DNA of 57,214 bases from Psychromonas arctica DSM 14288 (GTDB lineage: Bacteria > Pseudomonadota > Gammaproteobacteria > Enterobacterales > Psychromonadaceae): the NCBI RefSeq assembly GCF_000482725.1, contig NZ_AXWP01000041.1, positions 15,699 through 72,912 on the forward strand. Direction: 5' to 3'. The translations under genes and the position numbers were made by a program. Below are positions 54,345-57,214 of the stretch, one piece after another (position 1 is the first letter of the stretch; every line of letters begins with the position of its first letter). The notes beneath the pieces were generated by a model. It ran no database searches. It was not told where the DNA came from and was given only the letters and a program-made list of their open reading frames with translations.

Positions 54345-57122
54345 ATGACTAAATACGGCCTACGCGCACAAGTTATTGCTTATACCATCCTTCCTACTGT
54401 ATTGATTGGTGGGTTATTAGCCGGTTACTTTTCATTTCATCGCTTTCAACAAGCCGATGAGTTCTTAATTAATCGCGCTCTTAATGTTGCTGATGCATTA
54501 TCGATTGCCAGTGAATATGGCATGCAAGATGAAACAAGAACTATTTTACGCCGTTTAATTGGTGCGACACACCGTAAAAATAGCCCCATGATCAAAAGTA
54601 TTGCGATTTTTACCGCTGACAATGAATTATTTGTGATCAGTAATTATCACCGGGATTATAAACAACTGAGATTAGCGGTCGATGAACCCATTCCAGATTT
54701 ACCGCAGATCAGCACTATTGGTAACAATATTATTATCCATAGTCCCATTATTGATGAAACCAACTTTTTAGAGTATCAATTAACCTTTGATCAACCCCGT
54801 AAAGTGGTCGGCTATGTCGCATTAGAGATAAATCGCGACCAAGTTGAGTTATTACTATATCGCGATGCTGCAATCTCCTTGCTGGTCGTCTTAATGGGCA
54901 TACTAGGCAGTGTTTATTTAGCTTTCAGACAGGCAAAGCGCATTACAGCCCCTATTTCAGAAATGGCCTCGGTAGTTGAGAAAATCAGTCTTGGACGTTT
55001 AAACTCACGTGTAGAAGGTGAGTACACTGGCGAAATTAGCCTATTGCAGCACGGTATCAATGAAATGGCCGTGGCCATGTCTAAACATCATGAAGAGATG
55101 CAAGAGAGTATTGATTTAGCGACTAGTGAGTTGCGAGAAACACTAGATCAAATGGAAGTACAAAATATTGAATTAGATATTACCCGTAAAGAAGCGCAAC
55201 AAGCGGCGTCAGTAAAATCTGAATTCTTGGCCAATATGAGTCATGAATTACGTACTCCACTTAATGGAGTGATTGGATTTGCAAGGCAATTACTGAAAAC
55301 ACAACTGACTAATAACCAAGTTGATTACTTACAAACGATTGAACGCTCTGCAGGTAATCTGCTTAATATCATTAATGACATTTTAGACTTCTCTAAACTT
55401 GAAGCAGGTAAATTAGACCTAGAAAATATTCCCTTCGATATTCGTGATTGCATTAATGAAACGATGCATCTCTTGGCGCAAAGTGCGCATGAAAAAAATA
55501 TTGAACTCAGTATGTATATTGATAGCAATGTACCGCAAGAGTTGATCGGCGACGCAATGCGTTTACAACAAGTGTTAACTAATTTAATAGGTAATGCAGT
55601 CAAGTTTACCGAACAAGGTAATATTGAAGTTAATATTCAACGCATTGAAGAAGACTGCAGTAAAGAGAACAATATCAAGCTTAAATTTGTTATCTCGGAT
55701 ACGGGTATCGGTATTTCTAAAGAGCAACAAGTACAACTCTTTAAAGCCTTTGGACAGGCAGATAGTAGTATCACTCGTCAATATGGTGGTACCGGTCTAG
55801 GACTCGTGATCACACAAAAACTAGTGCGCCAAATGAAAGGCCATATCGATTTAACATCGGCACCTGATCAAGGTTCTGTTTTCTGGTTTGTTATTGAAAT
55901 AGAAAAAAATACAAGAACGTCATTGGAATCTTTACCGCTTACAAGGCTATCAAGTCGAAGCGTTTTAGCCTATGAATCGAACGAATATGCAGCAAGGGCG
56001 TGCACGCAGCTATTAACGCAATGGAAAACAAACGCCACGCTTACTGAAACAGATCTACAATGGAAAAAAGCACTCAACAAATGCTATGACAGTATTGTCA
56101 TCGGACACAGCAATAACCAAGATATACGTCCATTATTAAACCATATAGAGCAAGCGAAGCAGTATACTGACAATATCATTGTATTAATCAACTCCAGTGA
56201 TCCAAGCGTGTATGAACAATTAATGAATACCGGTATCACGCATTGCTTAAGTAAACCGATTAATCATAAAAACTTTGCCAATGCTTTAGTCTCTAATGAA
56301 ACGACACCCACCACACTACAAGTGTCAGCGCCATTGCTACGTAAAGACATCAATGTGATGGCCGTTGATGACAACCGAGCTAATTTAAAACTCATTTCAG
56401 CGATGCTTAGCGATCGCGTTAATCGAGTGACGACTTGTCGTAATGGGCGAGAAGCCGTAGAGCAAGCACAGAAAATACCTTTTGACATTATCTTCATGGA
56501 TATCCAAATGCCAGTTTTAGATGGTGTTAGTGCCTGTGCTGAAATAAAAAAGAACTCTTTAAATCAAGAAAGCCCGGTGATTGCCGTGACTGCACATGTT
56601 TTGCCAGGTGAAAAAGAGCAGCTTCTACAAAAAGGGATGGATGATTGCTTAGCTAAACCAATTGATGAGTTGGCTTTACAGGCAATTATTAATAAGTGGG
56701 CGCCGAATGCAAAAGTGATTGATCCTTTGTCGGCTCAAGAAACATCATCAACGCCAGCCCCGACATTGCCTACTGTAGAAAAAAAATCATTTGACTGGGC
56801 ACTTGCATTACAACAATCTGCAGGAAAAACTGACTTAGCAAAAGAGATGTTAAGTATGTTATTAGATGAGTTTGCAGATATCAGAAGTGTCGTAAATCGA
56901 GTGATTGAAGAAGACGGTGACCATGAGCAGTTTGTTACTATCATTCATAAATTTCATGGTGGTTGTAGCTATAGCGGCGTGCCTAAATTAAAGAATATTG
57001 CCGGCTTAATCGAAAAAGAGCTGAAGCAAGGGGTTAAAGCACATCATTTAGAGCCTGAGTTATTAGAGCTATTAGACGAACTTGATAACGTTGAAAAAGA
57101 AGCACAGACCTATTTAAAATAA
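54345..57122 (+). CDS. barA: Hybrid sensor histidine kinase BarA
   Basis: A 925-residue tripartite kinase that phosphorylates UvrY/GacA and so drives the Csr small RNAs. Two membrane helices (about 11-31 and 172-193) enclose a periplasmic sensor; a HAMP domain follows. HisKA phospho-acceptor His300 lies in FLANMSHELRTPLNGVIGF, ATP-binding motifs in QVLTNLIGNAVKFTEQG, DTGIGIS and GGTGLGL, receiver Asp719 in IIFMDIQMPVLDG, and HPt His871 in HKFHGGCSYSGVPKL. Order and lengths match E. coli BarA closely. The gene is divergent from rlmD. Confidence 0.95.
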   Translation: MTKYGLRAQVIAYTILPTVLIGGLLAGYFSFHRFQQADEFLINRALNVADALSIASEYGMQDETRTILRRLIGATHRKNSPMIKSIAIFTADNELFVISNYHRDYKQLRLAVDEPIPDLPQISTIGNNIIIHSPIIDETNFLEYQLTFDQPRKVVGYVALEINRDQVELLLYRDAAISLLVVLMGILGSVYLAFRQAKRITAPISEMASVVEKISLGRLNSRVEGEYTGEISLLQHGINEMAVAMSKHHEEMQESIDLATSELRETLDQMEVQNIELDITRKEAQQAASVKSEFLANMSHELRTPLNGVIGFARQLLKTQLTNNQVDYLQTIERSAGNLLNIINDILDFSKLEAGKLDLENIPFDIRDCINETMHLLAQSAHEKNIELSMYIDSNVPQELIGDAMRLQQVLTNLIGNAVKFTEQGNIEVNIQRIEEDCSKENNIKLKFVISDTGIGISKEQQVQLFKAFGQADSSITRQYGGTGLGLVITQKLVRQMKGHIDLTSAPDQGSVFWFVIEIEKNTRTSLESLPLTRLSSRSVLAYESNEYAARACTQLLTQWKTNATLTETDLQWKKALNKCYDSIVIGHSNNQDIRPLLNHIEQAKQYTDNIIVLINSSDPSVYEQLMNTGITHCLSKPINHKNFANALVSNETTPTTLQVSAPLLRKDINVMAVDDNRANLKLISAMLSDRVNRVTTCRNGREAVEQAQKIPFDIIFMDIQMPVLDGVSACAEIKKNSLNQESPVIAVTAHVLPGEKEQLLQKGMDDCLAKPIDELALQAIINKWAPNAKVIDPLSAQETSSTPAPTLPTVEKKSFDWALALQQSAGKTDLAKEMLSMLLDEFADIRSVVNRVIEEDGDHEQFVTIIHKFHGGCSYSGVPKLKNIAGLIEKELKQGVKAHHLEPELLELLDELDNVEKEAQTYLK

Positions 57123-57214
57123 CATGCTTATGCATTTAACTCAGGTTGTTTTAATTGGAGCATGAAAAATTGCTAAATTTAACAACCTATTAGGTATTTC
57201 TTTTTCTACAAACC

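Overview
The window looks like chromosome of a low-GC marine gammaproteobacterium, probably near Psychromonas or a related Alteromonadales/Vibrionales lineage. The evidence is AT-rich intergenic DNA, core genes that read like their Escherichia and Vibrio counterparts, and conserved gene order (divergent rpmE/priA; relA-rlmD with divergent barA). The genus is an inference from overall character, not from a search.

Layout: (1) 1-337 is the promoter and leader of a ribosomal RNA operon running leftward out of the window, with two promoters and a boxA-like antiterminator. (2) 338-3393, minus strand: ubiX, mpl and a manganese-dependent pyrophosphatase. (3) 4126-14095 is a hydroxyproline uptake and catabolism locus: ketoglutarate-semialdehyde dehydrogenase, 4-hydroxyproline epimerase, FAD-dependent D-amino-acid (D-hydroxyproline) dehydrogenase, a four-gene polyamine-type ABC transporter and a GntR/FCD regulator. 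Its DapA-family deaminase gene has lost its middle, so one pathway step appears broken here. (4) 14096-15477 is eroded DNA with relic reading frames. (5) 15478-20076: a membrane diguanylate cyclase, a DUF4136 lipoprotein, a DRGH-type nuclease and a SWIM zinc-finger protein. (6) 20077-29839: a complete Fur-type siderophore-iron locus (AraC regulator, TonB receptor, FhuF-like reductase, ABC transporter). It is bracketed by broken copies of the 3' ends of the DUF4136 and SWIM genes, in the same order and orientation as the intact pair, which is a clear trace of rearrangement. (7) 29840-36617: a second ABC transporter, divergent from a metallo-beta-lactamase-fold hydrolase, a LacI regulator and an inositol-monophosphatase-family enzyme, with a perfect LacI-type palindrome between them. 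I read this as a possible uptake and catabolic unit for a phosphodiester or cyclic phosphate; I know of no described system with exactly this set. (8) 36926-57122: housekeeping and signalling genes: rsmJ, a large GGDEF-EAL sensor, a 1521-residue all-in-one biotin-dependent carboxylase (AccA-AccD-AccC-AccB order), malic enzyme, rpmE, priA, an array of seventeen 8-bp repeats, relA, rlmD and barA.

How parts work together: in the hydroxyproline locus the transporter would import trans-4-hydroxy-L-proline, the epimerase makes cis-4-hydroxy-D-proline, the flavoenzyme oxidises it, a deaminase should give 2-oxoglutarate semialdehyde, and the dehydrogenase makes 2-oxoglutarate. In the iron locus the TonB receptor and ABC transporter would import a ferric siderophore and the FhuF-like protein would release the iron by reduction. 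No tRNA, rRNA body, CRISPR array or intact insertion sequence was seen.
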